In this document: positions 1 through 8,840 of the stretch, in pieces
How positions within the stretch are numbered: position 1 is the stretch's first letter
Layout of the letters: each line of letters begins with the position of its first letter
DNA from: Ophiocordyceps camponoti-saundersi (nom. inval.)
Lineage: Eukaryota > Ascomycota > Sordariomycetes > Hypocreales > Ophiocordycipitaceae
Reading direction: 5' to 3'
Assembly: GCA_003339415.1 (NCBI GenBank)
Contig: PDHQ01000717.1
Location: forward strand, 1-10,430
Length of the DNA: 10,430 nucleotides
Position numbers and translations under genes: made by a program
The notes under the pieces: generated by a model
Databases searched by the model: none
What the model saw: the letters and a program-made list of their open reading frames with translations, nothing else
What the model was told of the DNA's origin: nothing

Positions 1-310
1 TCTTCTTATTAGTCTTTTTATTATCTTTCTTATTATTATTCTTATTACCCTTTTTATTACTTTTATTATTACTCTTATTATTACTTTTATTATTACTTTT
101 ATTATTACTCTTATTATTACTCTTATTATTACTCTTATTTTTACCTTTCTTATTAGTTTTATTATTACTCTTATTATTACTCTTATTTTTACCTTTCTTA
201 TTAGTCTTCTTATTAGTCTTCTTATTAGTCTTCTTATTAGTTTTCTTATTAGTCTTCTTATTAGTCTTCTTATTACTCTTTTTATTAGTCTTTTTATTAG
301 TCTTTTAACT
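1..310. repeat. Degenerate 12-bp minisatellite, TTCTTATTAGTC type
   Basis: About 25 degenerate units of 12 bp fill this stretch. The clearest run, 196-300, has successive copies of TTCTTATTAGTC. The left part has variants such as CTTATTATTACT and CTTATTTTTACC, in a higher-order alternation. Read on the minus strand in the frame of AAG ACT AAT AAG, the whole array is stop-free and would encode a Lys/Asn/Ser/Thr four-residue repeat (KTNK, KSNN, KGKN). The plus-strand frame starting at base 2 is also open, giving a Leu/Ile/Ser/Thr repeat. Because a 12-bp unit stays in frame by itself, openness is weak evidence for coding. No start codon or flanking gene supports a protein. The array may continue left of the window. 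Confidence 0.9.
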
Positions 311-593
311 ATTTATTACTCTTTTAAATCTTTTTATTACTTTTTTTTATTAATCTTTTTTATAATCTTATATTATTATTATTATAATTTTAACTTATTA
401 TATAATATATTATAATTTTATAATATTACTTTATTTTTTTACTTATTAATATTTTTTATTTTTTTTTACTTTTTTTAACTTTTTATAAAAGTAATTATAC
501 TTAAAAACCTTTTTATATTACTTACCTTTTTCTTTCTTTTATTTAAAATATTAAATAATTATATTTTTAAAAAAATTATAAAAATTATAAACT
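311..593. other. AT-rich spacer, no feature seen
   Basis: This stretch is almost pure A and T with T-runs and TATTAT runs, grading out of the minisatellite on its left. I see no reading frame, no RNA gene and no clear repeat unit. CpA and TpG are absent, as in the rest of the window. It ends sharply at the CGTGATT that opens the palindromic island. Confidence 0.7.
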
Positions 594-613
594 CGTGATT
601 TAAATCATCTCTA

Positions 614-639
614 AAAAAATCACTTATAAGTGATTTTTT
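614..639. repeat. Perfect 26-bp palindrome centred on CACTTATAAGTG
   Basis: The two 13-bp arms are exact reverse complements with no loop, centred between 626 and 627. The core CACTTATAAGTG is flanked by AAAAAAT on the left and ATTTTTT on the right. The shorter core ACTTATAAGT recurs at 715-724 with the same right flank, and one arm recurs at 661-673, so this is a repeated unit and not a chance palindrome in AT-rich DNA. Confidence 0.9.
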
Positions 640-687
640 CACGCTAGTAATTCAAATTATAAAAAATCACTTACTAAGCAAAAATCG

Positions 688-701
688 GTGATTTAAATCA
701 C
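688..701. repeat. Perfect 14-bp palindrome GTGATTTAAATCAC
   Basis: This exact palindrome is the second palindromic type in the island. A near-identical copy, GTGATTTAAATCAT, lies at 595-608. The two types alternate, and both contain the GTGAT/ATCAC word. Confidence 0.85.
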
Positions 702-770
702 GAAAAATCATATTACTTATAAGTGATTTTTTAACCCCGTGATTTTTTTCAAACCCTGCTTAGCCCCGAA

Positions 771-903
771 GCTAAACTATTTTAATTATATATAAAGTAT
801 TAACTTAACTACGCGAAATATAAAATTAACCGCGCTTATTATAGCTATAGCTTTAGCTATAGCCTTAACCTTAACTATAATTATAAATATAAACTAAAGC
901 TAC
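771..903. other. Short decayed spacer with TAGCTA-rich tract
   Basis: RIP-like composition resumes here. A tract at about 840-880 consists of near repeats of ATAGCTATAGC and CCTTAACC words. It probably derives from a simple repeat after C-to-T change. No gene is visible. Confidence 0.5.
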
Positions 904-2026
904 TTACTCCTCCTTTACTAATAGCTCCTCCTTTTTATTAGATATAATATAATTACTAACTAATATTATAAAATTTTTATTATTAAATATATTATTAATT
1001 AAATTATCTTAAATAAGATTAGGGATCTCCTTATAAAAAGGCGGCGTAGTTATAATATAAGCACTAATAATATTCTCCTTAGTAGTAGGGGTAACTTTAA
1101 TACTTAGGGTAAAAATAGTTTTAAGCTTACTAAGCTTATTAGCCTCTAACTTAGACTTAGACTTAATAAGTACTAAGGCGGAAATAAAACTAAAAATAGG
1201 AGGCGGAGTATAAAGGATAAGAGGATAATTAGTAAGAAAAGGGCTCCCTTATAAGCGCGTATTATTCTTAGTAATATTATAAATATAGCGTAGCTTTTTA
1301 GTTAATTATTTAAAAAAGTTAATTACTTATATATAAAAAATATATTATTTTTATATTTAAGCTAATATAATAATAATAAGTTAGTTAGCGCTAATTAAAC
1401 TTTTAGTTATTTTAATAATAAAGTCCTTTTTAATAGCGGGAGGCTATAAGCTTTAAAATAATATATAGTTAGTAATTACTTATATAATTTAATTAGCGTA
1501 AGTATTATTATAATATATAATAGCGCGTATCTTTTTAATATACTAAATTATATTTTTCTACTATACTTATTAATATAGGATTTACTACGAATTTAATATA
1601 ACTTTAATATTACTTATTATTTAAGCGTTATAATCGAAGCTTAGCTAGTAAGTAACCTTAACTATAGCGCGAATAGCTTTAGCTATAGCGAGATCGTTAA
1701 TTAGCTAATACCTAGTACGATTATTTATATATTTAATATAGGCCGCGCTTAGATAATTTACCTTAGTTATTAGTAAATATAGATATACGCTAGGGCTAAG
1801 TACTTATTTCTTTATATTTAATAAAAATCCCTAAAGCTAATAAGCGTACTAATATACCTTATATAAAATATTACTTAAGAAAAATCGGGTTTAGTAGGTA
1901 TTCTATTTTAGTATAAGTTAGCTATAAACTAGTTACGCGTGCTAAAAATTACTTATATAGTTAAAATTACTAAAAAATAATAAGATAATAATAGCTCGCC
2001 TATATTAGTAAAAGTAACCCCCCCCT
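904..2026 (-). pseudogene. Decayed reading frame of unknown family, probably transposon-derived
   Basis: On the minus strand a single frame runs from about 2026 down to a TAA at 904-906. It spans about 370 codons broken only by TAA and TAG, which RIP makes from CAA and CAG. Reading those as Gln gives a protein-like sequence. The last 75 or so codons before 1030 are stop-free and rich in Lys, Ser, Thr and Pro (for example SKSKLEANKLSKLKTIF). The C-terminus ends in an acidic and basic tail, KKEELLVKEE. The middle reads RTRYQLINDLAIAKAIRA. I recognise no domain, catalytic motif or zinc finger, so the family is unassigned. The start codon is unknown; I put the left limit of translation near a C8 run at 2018-2025. 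Part of the frame (about 1199-1800) recurs at 8216-8840, which supports a mobile origin. The other two minus-strand frames carry more stops, so I favour this one, with moderate confidence. Confidence 0.4.
1199..1800. repeat. Repeat A, copy 1
   Basis: This segment matches 8216-8840 in the same orientation. Shared landmarks include GAGGCGG followed by TATAAA and GGATAATTA, the block TTAGTTAGCGCTAA (1380-1394 against 8414-8427), AGTATTATTATAATATATAA, AAATTATATTTTTCTA and AAGCTTAGCTA. I judge identity by eye at about 75 to 80 percent, with most differences C/T or G/A. Similarity is clear to about 1700 and fades from there to about 1800. It lies inside the minus-strand decayed frame at 904-2026, so the repeat is probably part of a former coding region and not an LTR. 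Confidence 0.75.
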
Positions 2027-2040
2027 TTTTTATATATTTT

Positions 2041-2480
2041 TAAGCTTTAAGTTATTAATTTATAAAAACTAATTTCCTAATTAGGAAAGCTTCCCGATAA
2101 GGAAAGCTTAAAAAAAAGGTATATACTTAAATATATACTATATATAAAGGAGGTATATAGCTATATACTTAAAAGTTAAGTAATATATACCTAAAAGCCG
2201 GGGAGGTATATACCGGCACGTATAAGTAATATATACCGCCGCTACTATTATCTTTTCCTTATCTTATCTATTTTTTCTTATCTTTCCTTATATTATATAG
2301 TATTATTATAACCGACGGTTACTTTCTTTATATATATAGAGCGCTTAGCCCGGCCCCGAGCCGGACGCGGTCTTACTATATAGCGGGGGGTTTTACCTCT
2401 TTTAGGAGGGTTTTTCCTACTTAACTTACTACTAAGGTTCTAGCAGCTACTTCTATAGCTTTTAAAGTACTATAATAATA
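2041..2480. other. Palindromic, locally GC-rich block without gene
   Basis: Several structures lie close together: a perfect 16-bp palindrome TTTCCTAATTAGGAAA (2073-2088), a near inverted repeat AAGCTTCC/GGAAAGCTT (2087-2109), repeated GGTATATA words including the palindrome GGTATATACC (2205-2214), AACCGACGGTT near 2310, and a hairpin CCGGC-loop-GCCGG (2350-2364). From about 2334 to 2420 the GC content is far above the surroundings, with CpG kept and CpA lost. A TATATATA stretch just before AGAGCGC (about 2330-2346) resembles a core promoter. The block could be a decayed terminal or promoter region of an element upstream of the frame at 904-2026, but no second copy was found. Confidence 0.5.
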
Positions 2481-4028
2481 ATAAAATTACTTTAATAAGG
2501 AAATTATTATATTTATAAAAAGTATTATAATTAATATAAATAACTTATAATTAACTTTATAAAAAATTATATTAGTTACGAATATAGCTTTAAAATATAA
2601 GGCTATATTAATAATAAAATAGCTTTTTAGTAAAAATATTAAATTATATTTTACTTTAAATATAAAAAATAAATAAACTTAATTAAATAAATCTTTATTA
2701 TTTCTAATAAAAAAGCAGTTTATAGCTAAAAAACTTACTTTATTATTATAAAAAGAGTATATATAAAAGCTACTTATAATAATTAAAATATACTTATTTA
2801 ATAAATTAAAAAAGTTAATAAAGTTAATATTACCTAAGTTTAAGCCTTTTAGCCTTATAATAAGGGAGCTATAAGTATATATATACCTTATATTAAAAGT
2901 TACTAATATAATAAATATTAATAAACTTATATAAAGTAAACTTATTATAAATATAGAAATTTTCTATATAAAGGTTTATAAAATAATATAATATAGCTTA
3001 AATAATATTACTAATAATACTAATTTAAATTTATAGTAAAATATTACTAAAAGTAACCTTATTATAACCTTTATATAGCTATTCTAAATTTAGAAAGGAA
3101 GGGTATATACTTAGCTTTAAGTAAATATAATATTAAAAGCTATATTTTATATAAAAAAAACTACACTTTATAATCTTAAGATTACTTTACTTTAAAAGTA
3201 TATTAAGATTAAGTATATAATAACTATATATACTAACCTTATAAATTCTAAAACTACTTATAGCTAATTTAATCTTAGCTTAATAATAACTATATAAAAA
3301 TTTAATCTTAAAAAAATCTCTTATAGCTTTATTATAATTATAAGCTATAATTTAATTTAATATAAATAATAACTTTAGCTTAGCTTTAAAAAAAACTATA
3401 ATAAAATTAGCGTTATTCCTAATACTTATAATAAATAAAGTGCTAATAGGGGATAAAAAGCTCCTTTACTTACTTTAATATAATTATAAACTTTTACCCC
3501 CTTTACTCTTAATAAAATTTAAAAGCTTTTTTTAAAATATATAAAAGTATAATTATTTTATTTATATAATACTTTATAGCTTAGTTAGTTATAATCTTAT
3601 TTATATATAAAAATTATAATATTACTAATTTAGCCGCTTACCGCTTTTAAGTATCTTATTATATTAACTTATAACTTTTAATAACTAAGTAATTCTTTAT
3701 ATTTATAAACGCTTAAACCTCTTCTTTTAAATACTTTTTACCGCTTCTAATATAGCCTTTATCCTCTTTTATATTACGCCCTTATTATAAATTATATTTA
3801 TTTACTCGCTTTTAATAATAATTAAATTAAGCCCTTTCTTTTACTAAAATATTATTTACCTTAACTTTTAACTAATTATAACCTTAATATATAATAACTT
3901 TAACTTATATTACTTTCCTAAAATTATTATAAATAATCCTCTCTTAAAGTAACTAATTTTCTTAAGCTTATAGCTTACTTTTAACTTAGTTTTTTTACGC
4001 TTTTAAGTAGAGTTACTTAGGAAATATA
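2481..4028. other. Long decayed AT-rich region, no identifiable gene
   Basis: I recognise no gene and no second copy of this 1.5-kb stretch in the window. The minus strand from about 4016 to 3365 has one frame in which stops are TAA or TAG only. When these are read as Gln, its start is very basic (for example KRKKTKLKVSYKLKK near 3980). One run of about 31 codons there is stop-free. This is weak evidence for a third decayed coding region, possibly belonging to the same element as its neighbours. CpA and TpG are nearly absent, with isolated survivors at 2716, 3164 and 3441. Confidence 0.45.
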
Positions 4029-5880
4029 TAATAATAATAATATTAATACGCTAGTATACTTTATATAGCTTAGAACTATTCTATATATATTTTAAAAGAG
4101 GGAAAAACTAAAAAACTTAAAGTAAAACCCTCCCCTTAAGTATTACCTTAGCTTTAAGTAAAATACTACTTATACTTAATATTTTATATATTTAATAAGT
4201 TAGGTAATAATTAGTAATTAGGAAGCTAATATTTCCCCTAAAGCGGACTTTATAATAATAAAAGTATATATAAATTAAGTTTAATATAAAGTTTATATAG
4301 CTTACTTATCCTTTTAGCTATTATTATCGCTATAAATTGAATCCCTAGAATTAATTAAAGTAGCCTTAATAATTTAATTAATTAAGGCTTTATTAGTATA
4401 GCTAAGGATTATATAAAAGTTTTACTATTTTATAATAAACTTTATAATAGCTAATTTTAAAAGATAGCTAGATTATTATAATAAAGCTATATATAAGTTT
4501 AGAAAAGGAGTTCGAAAAGGTATTATTATATTTGCTTTTTAATATTTCCGCCCTAGCTATTATTAGACTCTAGTTAGCGCTAAAAGGGGAGAAGGGGCGG
4601 TATATATAAAGTTTTAATTTATAAACCTTTAAAATTAAAAAATATATATATTCTTTACTTAGTCTTATACTATATTTATTTTAAGGTAAAGTTAACTTTA
4701 CTTAAAATAAAATTTTAATAAAAAGGGTAATAATATAGTTTTTTTCCTTAAGCTATAAAATAAGTAAACTCGCCCTTTATATATAAAGTAGTAAAATACC
4801 TATTATATTATAGCTTTATTATATAATATTTAATAATTTATCTAAGTTAGTAATATTTAAAATATTACTAAGGTTAAACTTTTAATATATATAGTTTAGC
4901 GTTAAAAATCTCTACTTATATTATTATACTTTTATTATAAATTTAATTTATATTTATTATATTATTAATAATAATTATTAAAAAGCTTTACTAAGTTTTT
5001 AAATAATATCTTTTTATATATAATTATATTATTAAAACCTTATTTAAAAACTTAATTTTTTTTAAAAAGTTTCCTTATTACTTTATTATAAAGCTTATAC
5101 TAATACCTTTTTTATAATAAAAATATAACTTTTACTAATTAAATATACCTTTTCTTTAAAAATAATATAAAGCTATTTTAAATTAGACTAAAGCTTATAA
5201 ATAATATTTTAGAATATTATTATAATATCGCTATTAAGTAATTTCTTTATTATAAAAGCTTAGCCTTACTTATAAAGTTTATAATTAATATTTATTATAA
5301 TTATTTTAAAGCCTTATACTTAAAGCAGAATAGTCATAAAGTTAAAGTAAATTATAAGCTATCGCTTATATTATTTAGAAACTTACTTTTTAATAATCTT
5401 TTTTAGTACTTTAGCTATAACTATAGCTTATATTAAAAGAGTTCCGCTTTTTTTAAAGTTATAGAAAAAGGAAACTATAGCTATAATAGCTAAAAAGATA
5501 TTATTAATTAATAAAATTAAAATAAAGGGGGCGCCTTTTTAAACCTTTTTAAACTCCGTTATTTATTTAATAATTATTTATATAAAAATAAAAATATTTT
5601 ATAAAATAATTTTATTAATATTTACCTTAATTTTTAATAAGGTAATAAGTATAATAAACCCTTAAGTTTAAGATTATTATAATTTAAAGTAAAGCTATAT
5701 TTTAAGTAAAAAAATTTCGCGGTTATAATTAATTTATATAGCGTTACCCTCCTTTTTAAAGTTACTCTAAGCGCGGCTTACTATTATTATAAAGTAATAA
5801 AAAAAGCGGAGTCTACTTTTAATATAAAAATAAAAAGTTTATATTCGCGTTATTATAAGTATAAAATCTATAGAATATAT
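4029..5880. repeat. Repeat B, copy 1 (about 1.85 kb, RIP-decayed)
   Basis: This is a direct copy of 6160-8012, almost the same length and collinear throughout. Landmarks shared by both copies include TTATATAGCTTAGAACTAT, AGTAAAACCCTCCCCTTAAG, CCCCTAAAGCGGACT, GCGGTATATATAAAGTT, and TTATAGAATATAT-like ends. Differences are mostly transitions. On the minus strand one frame near the right end stays stop-free for about 46 codons in both copies, which suggests a former gene read right to left. No transposase or polymerase motif could be recognised. Length fits a short DNA transposon such as a Tc1/mariner or pogo type, but that is only a size argument. No target-site duplication is visible. The right boundary may extend to about 5930 if a 13-bp insertion is allowed. 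Confidence 0.9.
4363..4388. repeat. Inverted repeat GCCTTAAT/ATTAAGGC in repeat B copy 1
   Basis: Eight-base arms GCCTTAAT (4363-4370) and ATTAAGGC (4381-4388) flank a 10-base AT spacer and could form a hairpin. The same structure is kept in B2 at 6489-6514 although one spacer base differs. Confidence 0.75.
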
Positions 5881-6159
5881 AAAAATTACTAGGAAATATA
5901 TAATAAGTAAATTAATACTATTAACTTAATATAAGCTATATTAAATTATTAAATAATATATTAAAAAAAATAATCTTAACTTTATTATTTTTAATTATAT
6001 TTTATAAATTATTCTACCTAATATTAACTTTTACTTTAATATAACTTTTATTAAAATTTAAAGCTTTTTTTACTTAAATATCTTTATAGCTAAAATATAA
6101 AACTAACTTAAACTTAACTTTTACTTTACTTTTTTAATAAAAATAATAATATTATTTAA
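5881..6159. other. Spacer between the two B copies
   Basis: This 280-bp AT-rich stretch separates B1 from B2. It does not match the DNA upstream of B1 or downstream of B2 in any way I could see, so the B copies are not a perfect head-to-tail tandem of a longer unit. No gene or motif is visible. Confidence 0.55.
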
Positions 6160-8012
6160 TAATAATAATTTATATACTAATACGCCTTATATAGCTTAGA
6201 ACTATCTTATATATATTTTAGAAGGGGGAAAAACTAGAGAACTTAAAGTAAAACCCTCCCCTTAAGTATTACCTTAGCTTTAAGTTAAACCCCGCCTATA
6301 CCTAATATTTTATATATTTAATAAGTTAGGTATTAACTAGTAATTTAAAAGCTAATATTTCCCCTAAAGCGGACTCCGCGGTAATAAAAATATATATAAA
6401 CTAAGTTTAATATAAAGTTTATATAGCTTATTTATCCTCTTAGTTATTATTATCGCTATAAACTAAATCCTTATATTTAATTAAAATAGCCTTAATAATT
6501 TAATTTATTAAGGCTTTATTAGTATAGCTTAGGAATATATAAAAGTTTTACTATTTTATAATAAACCTTATAATAGCTAATTTTAAAAAATAGCTAAATA
6601 ATTATAGCGGAGCTATAAATAAATACGGAGTTAGAATTAAAAGAGGGGGTATTATTATATTTACTTTTTAGTATTTTCGCCCTAGCTATTATTAATTTTT
6701 AGTTCGCGCCGGAGGGGGAGGAGAGGCGGTATATATAAAGTTCTAGTTTATAAACTTTTAAAGTTAAGTAATATATATATTCTTCGCTTAGTCTTATACT
6801 ACTCTTATCTTAAAATAAAGTTAACTTTACTTAAGGTAAAACTTTTAATAAAAAAAGTAATAATATAGTTTTTTCTTATAAGCTATAAAATAAGTGAACT
6901 TACTTTTTATATATAAAGCGGTAAAATATTTATTATATTATAGCCTTATTATATAATATTTAGTAATATATTTAAGTTAATAATATTTAAAATATTACTA
7001 AGGTTAGACTTTTAATATATATAATTTAATATTAAAAATCTTCGCTTATATTATTATACTTTTATTATAAATTTAGTTTATATTTACTATATTATTAATA
7101 ATAATTATTAGGGAATTTTACTAAGTTTTAAAATAATATCTTTTTATATTTAGTTATATTACTTAAACCTTATTTAATAACTTAATTTTTTTTAAAAAGC
7201 TTTCTTATTACCTTATTATAAGGCCTACGCTAGTATATTTTTTATAATAAAAATATAACTTTTACTAATTAAATATACCTTTTTTTTAAATATTATATAA
7301 AATTACTTTAAATTAAATTAAAGCTTATAAATAATATCTTAAAATATTATTATAATATCGCTACTAAATAATTTCCTTATTATAAAAGCTTAGCTTTACC
7401 TATAGAGTTTATAATTAATATTTATTATAGTTACCTTAAGGCCTTAAACTTAAAGCGGAGTAATTATAAAATAAGAATAAATTATAAGCTATTACTTATA
7501 TTACTTAGGAACTTACTTTTTAATAATCTTCTCTAGCGCTTTAGCTATAATTATAGCTTATATTAAAAAAGTTCCGCTCTTTTTAAAGTTATAGAAAAAA
7601 GAGGAAACTGCGGCTATAATAGCTAAGGAGATATTACTAATTAATAAAATTAAAGTAAGGGGGGCACCTCCTTAAACCTTTTTAACTCCGCTATTTATTT
7701 AATAATTACTTATATAAAGATAAAAGCGTCTCTTAAAATAATTTTACTAATATTTATTTTAGCTTCTAATAAGGTAATAAGTATATTAAACTTTTAAGTT
7801 TAAGATTACTATAATTTAGAGTAAAGCTATATTCTAAGTAAAAAATTTTCGCGGCTATAATTAACTTATATAGCGTTACCTTCCCCCCTAAAGTTACTTT
7901 AGACGCGGCTAGCTATTACTATAAAGTAATAAAAAAAGCGGAGTCTGCTTATAATATAAAAATAAGAAGTCTATATTTACGTCGCTATAAGCGCGGAATT
8001 TATAGAATATAT
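6160..8012. repeat. Repeat B, copy 2 (about 1.85 kb, RIP-decayed)
   Basis: This copy is collinear with 4029-5880 and is slightly less decayed: it keeps more CpG, for example CCGCGG near 6377 where B1 has TTATAA, and CGTCGC near 7981 where B1 has CGTTAT. On the minus strand the run 7912 down to 7769 is stop-free for 48 codons and lies in the same frame as the stop-free run in B1. The conceptual sequence contains LAASKVTLGGKVTLYKLI, which I do not recognise. Elsewhere that frame is broken by TAA and TAG only. Near 7981-8012 a Cys/His-like pattern can be imagined if RIP is reversed, but it does not fit a standard zinc knuckle spacing. I therefore assign no family. Confidence 0.9.
6489..6514. repeat. 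Inverted repeat GCCTTAAT/ATTAAGGC in repeat B copy 2
   Basis: Arms at 6489-6496 and 6507-6514 match the hairpin of B1 exactly. Confidence 0.75.
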
Positions 8013-8215
8013 ATATAATAAATAATACTATTTAATATTTATATTTACTTTATAATATTAAATTAATAAAACTAAAAAATAATAGCTATTATAATAATTA
8101 TAAAGTAAGCTTAAAAATATTAATATATTAATTTTATTAACTTATATTAGTAAAATTATTAAAAAGTAATAAAAGTGTAAAAGTTTATAATTAGTATAGC
8201 TTATTATAACGCTTA
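8013..8215. other. Spacer between repeats B2 and A2
   Basis: AT-rich DNA with no recognisable gene. A small palindrome ACGCTTAGCGT lies at 8209-8219, just at the edge of repeat A2. A lone TpG survives at 8176. Confidence 0.5.
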
Positions 8216-8840
8216 GCGTAGCTTTTTTTAATAATAAGAGGCGGCGAATATAAAATAAAAGGATAATTATAAGGAAATAAGCTTCCTTATAACTTTATTT
8301 TATTTTTAATAGTATAATAAATATAATATAACTTTATATTTATTTACTTAAAAAAGTTTAAAGCTTAAAAATAAAAAATATAATATTTAAAATTAAGCTA
8401 ATATAGCTATAATTAGTTAGTTAGCGCTAAATAAGCTTTTAATTACTTTAATAATAAGGTTTTTATTAATAATAAAAGGTTATAAACTTTAAAGTAGTAT
8501 ATAGCTAATAGCTACTTAAAAAACTTAATTAGTATAAGTATTATTATAATATATAATAATATAAGTTTTTTTAATATATTAAATTATATTTTTCTATTAT
8601 TTTTTTTAATATATAACTTATTATAAACTTTATATAAAGTATGTTTTACTTATTATTTAAAATTTATAATTAAAGCTTAGCTAATAAGCTATCTTTACTT
8701 TTATATAAATAGCTTTCTTTATAATAAAATCCTTAATTATTATTAGCTAAATATCTTCCCTAAGCTAAATAAAAAGCTAATATTATATTTTATTTTTATT
8801 ATAATAGTTAAACTAAGCTTTATAAGAAACTTTATATATA
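8216..8840. repeat. Repeat A, copy 2 (truncated, RIP-decayed)
   Basis: Collinear and direct with 1199-1800. The match is clearest from the GAGGCGGCGAATATAAA block (8239) through TTAGTTAGCGCTAAATAA (8414) to AAGCTTAGCTAATAAGCTA (8674), then fades towards 8840. GC content is lower than in A1: for example the CpG-containing CTTATAAGCGCG of A1 corresponds to CTTATAACTTTA here. The segment corresponding to the C-terminal part of the decayed frame (904-1198) is missing, so A2 is a fragment or its remainder is no longer alignable by eye. Confidence 0.7.

Larger units (their letters stand above)
594..760. repeat. RIP-free palindromic island of GTGAT/ATCAC words
   Basis: This short block is built from GTGAT and its complement ATCAC, with about eight exact copies in 150 bp in both orientations. 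They are arranged as TGATTTAAATCA (596-607), a 26-bp perfect palindrome (614-639), a half copy AAAAAATCACTTA (661-673), GTGATTTAAATCAC (688-701), ACTTATAAGT followed by GATTTTTT (715-731), and CCCCGTGATTTTTTTC (735-750). It holds about fifteen CpA or TpG dinucleotides, nearly as many as the rest of the window together. It therefore escaped the mutation that shaped its surroundings, by late arrival, by being too short for RIP, or by constraint. Candidate identities are a small inverted-repeat element, the end of a larger DNA transposon, or an array of binding sites. I do not recognise a named family. Confidence 0.8.

Noticed and set aside
1..411. Plus-strand open frame from base 2 as a hydrophobic membrane protein
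   Set aside because: It follows from the 12-bp repeat unit and T-rich composition, with no start codon or non-repetitive domain.
862..880. CCTTAACCTTAAC resembling a telomere-like repeat
   Set aside because: Only two units, not the CCCTAA type, and embedded in a decayed TAGCTA-like tract.
2018..2025. C8 homopolymer
   Set aside because: Striking in AT-rich DNA, but CpC is a poor RIP target, so survival needs no special cause.
6920..7020. Plus-strand frame in B2 with a Leu-Gln-Pro stretch resembling the end of a pogo-type DDE domain
   Set aside because: Flanking residues do not fit in either copy and the aspartates are not recoverable, so the resemblance is likely chance.
7981..8012. Possible zinc-knuckle (Cys-Cys-His-Cys) at the end of repeat B when RIP is reversed
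   Set aside because: Spacing does not match the usual CX2CX4HX4C, some Cys would need changes RIP does not cause, and the stop-free frame in B is on the other strand.
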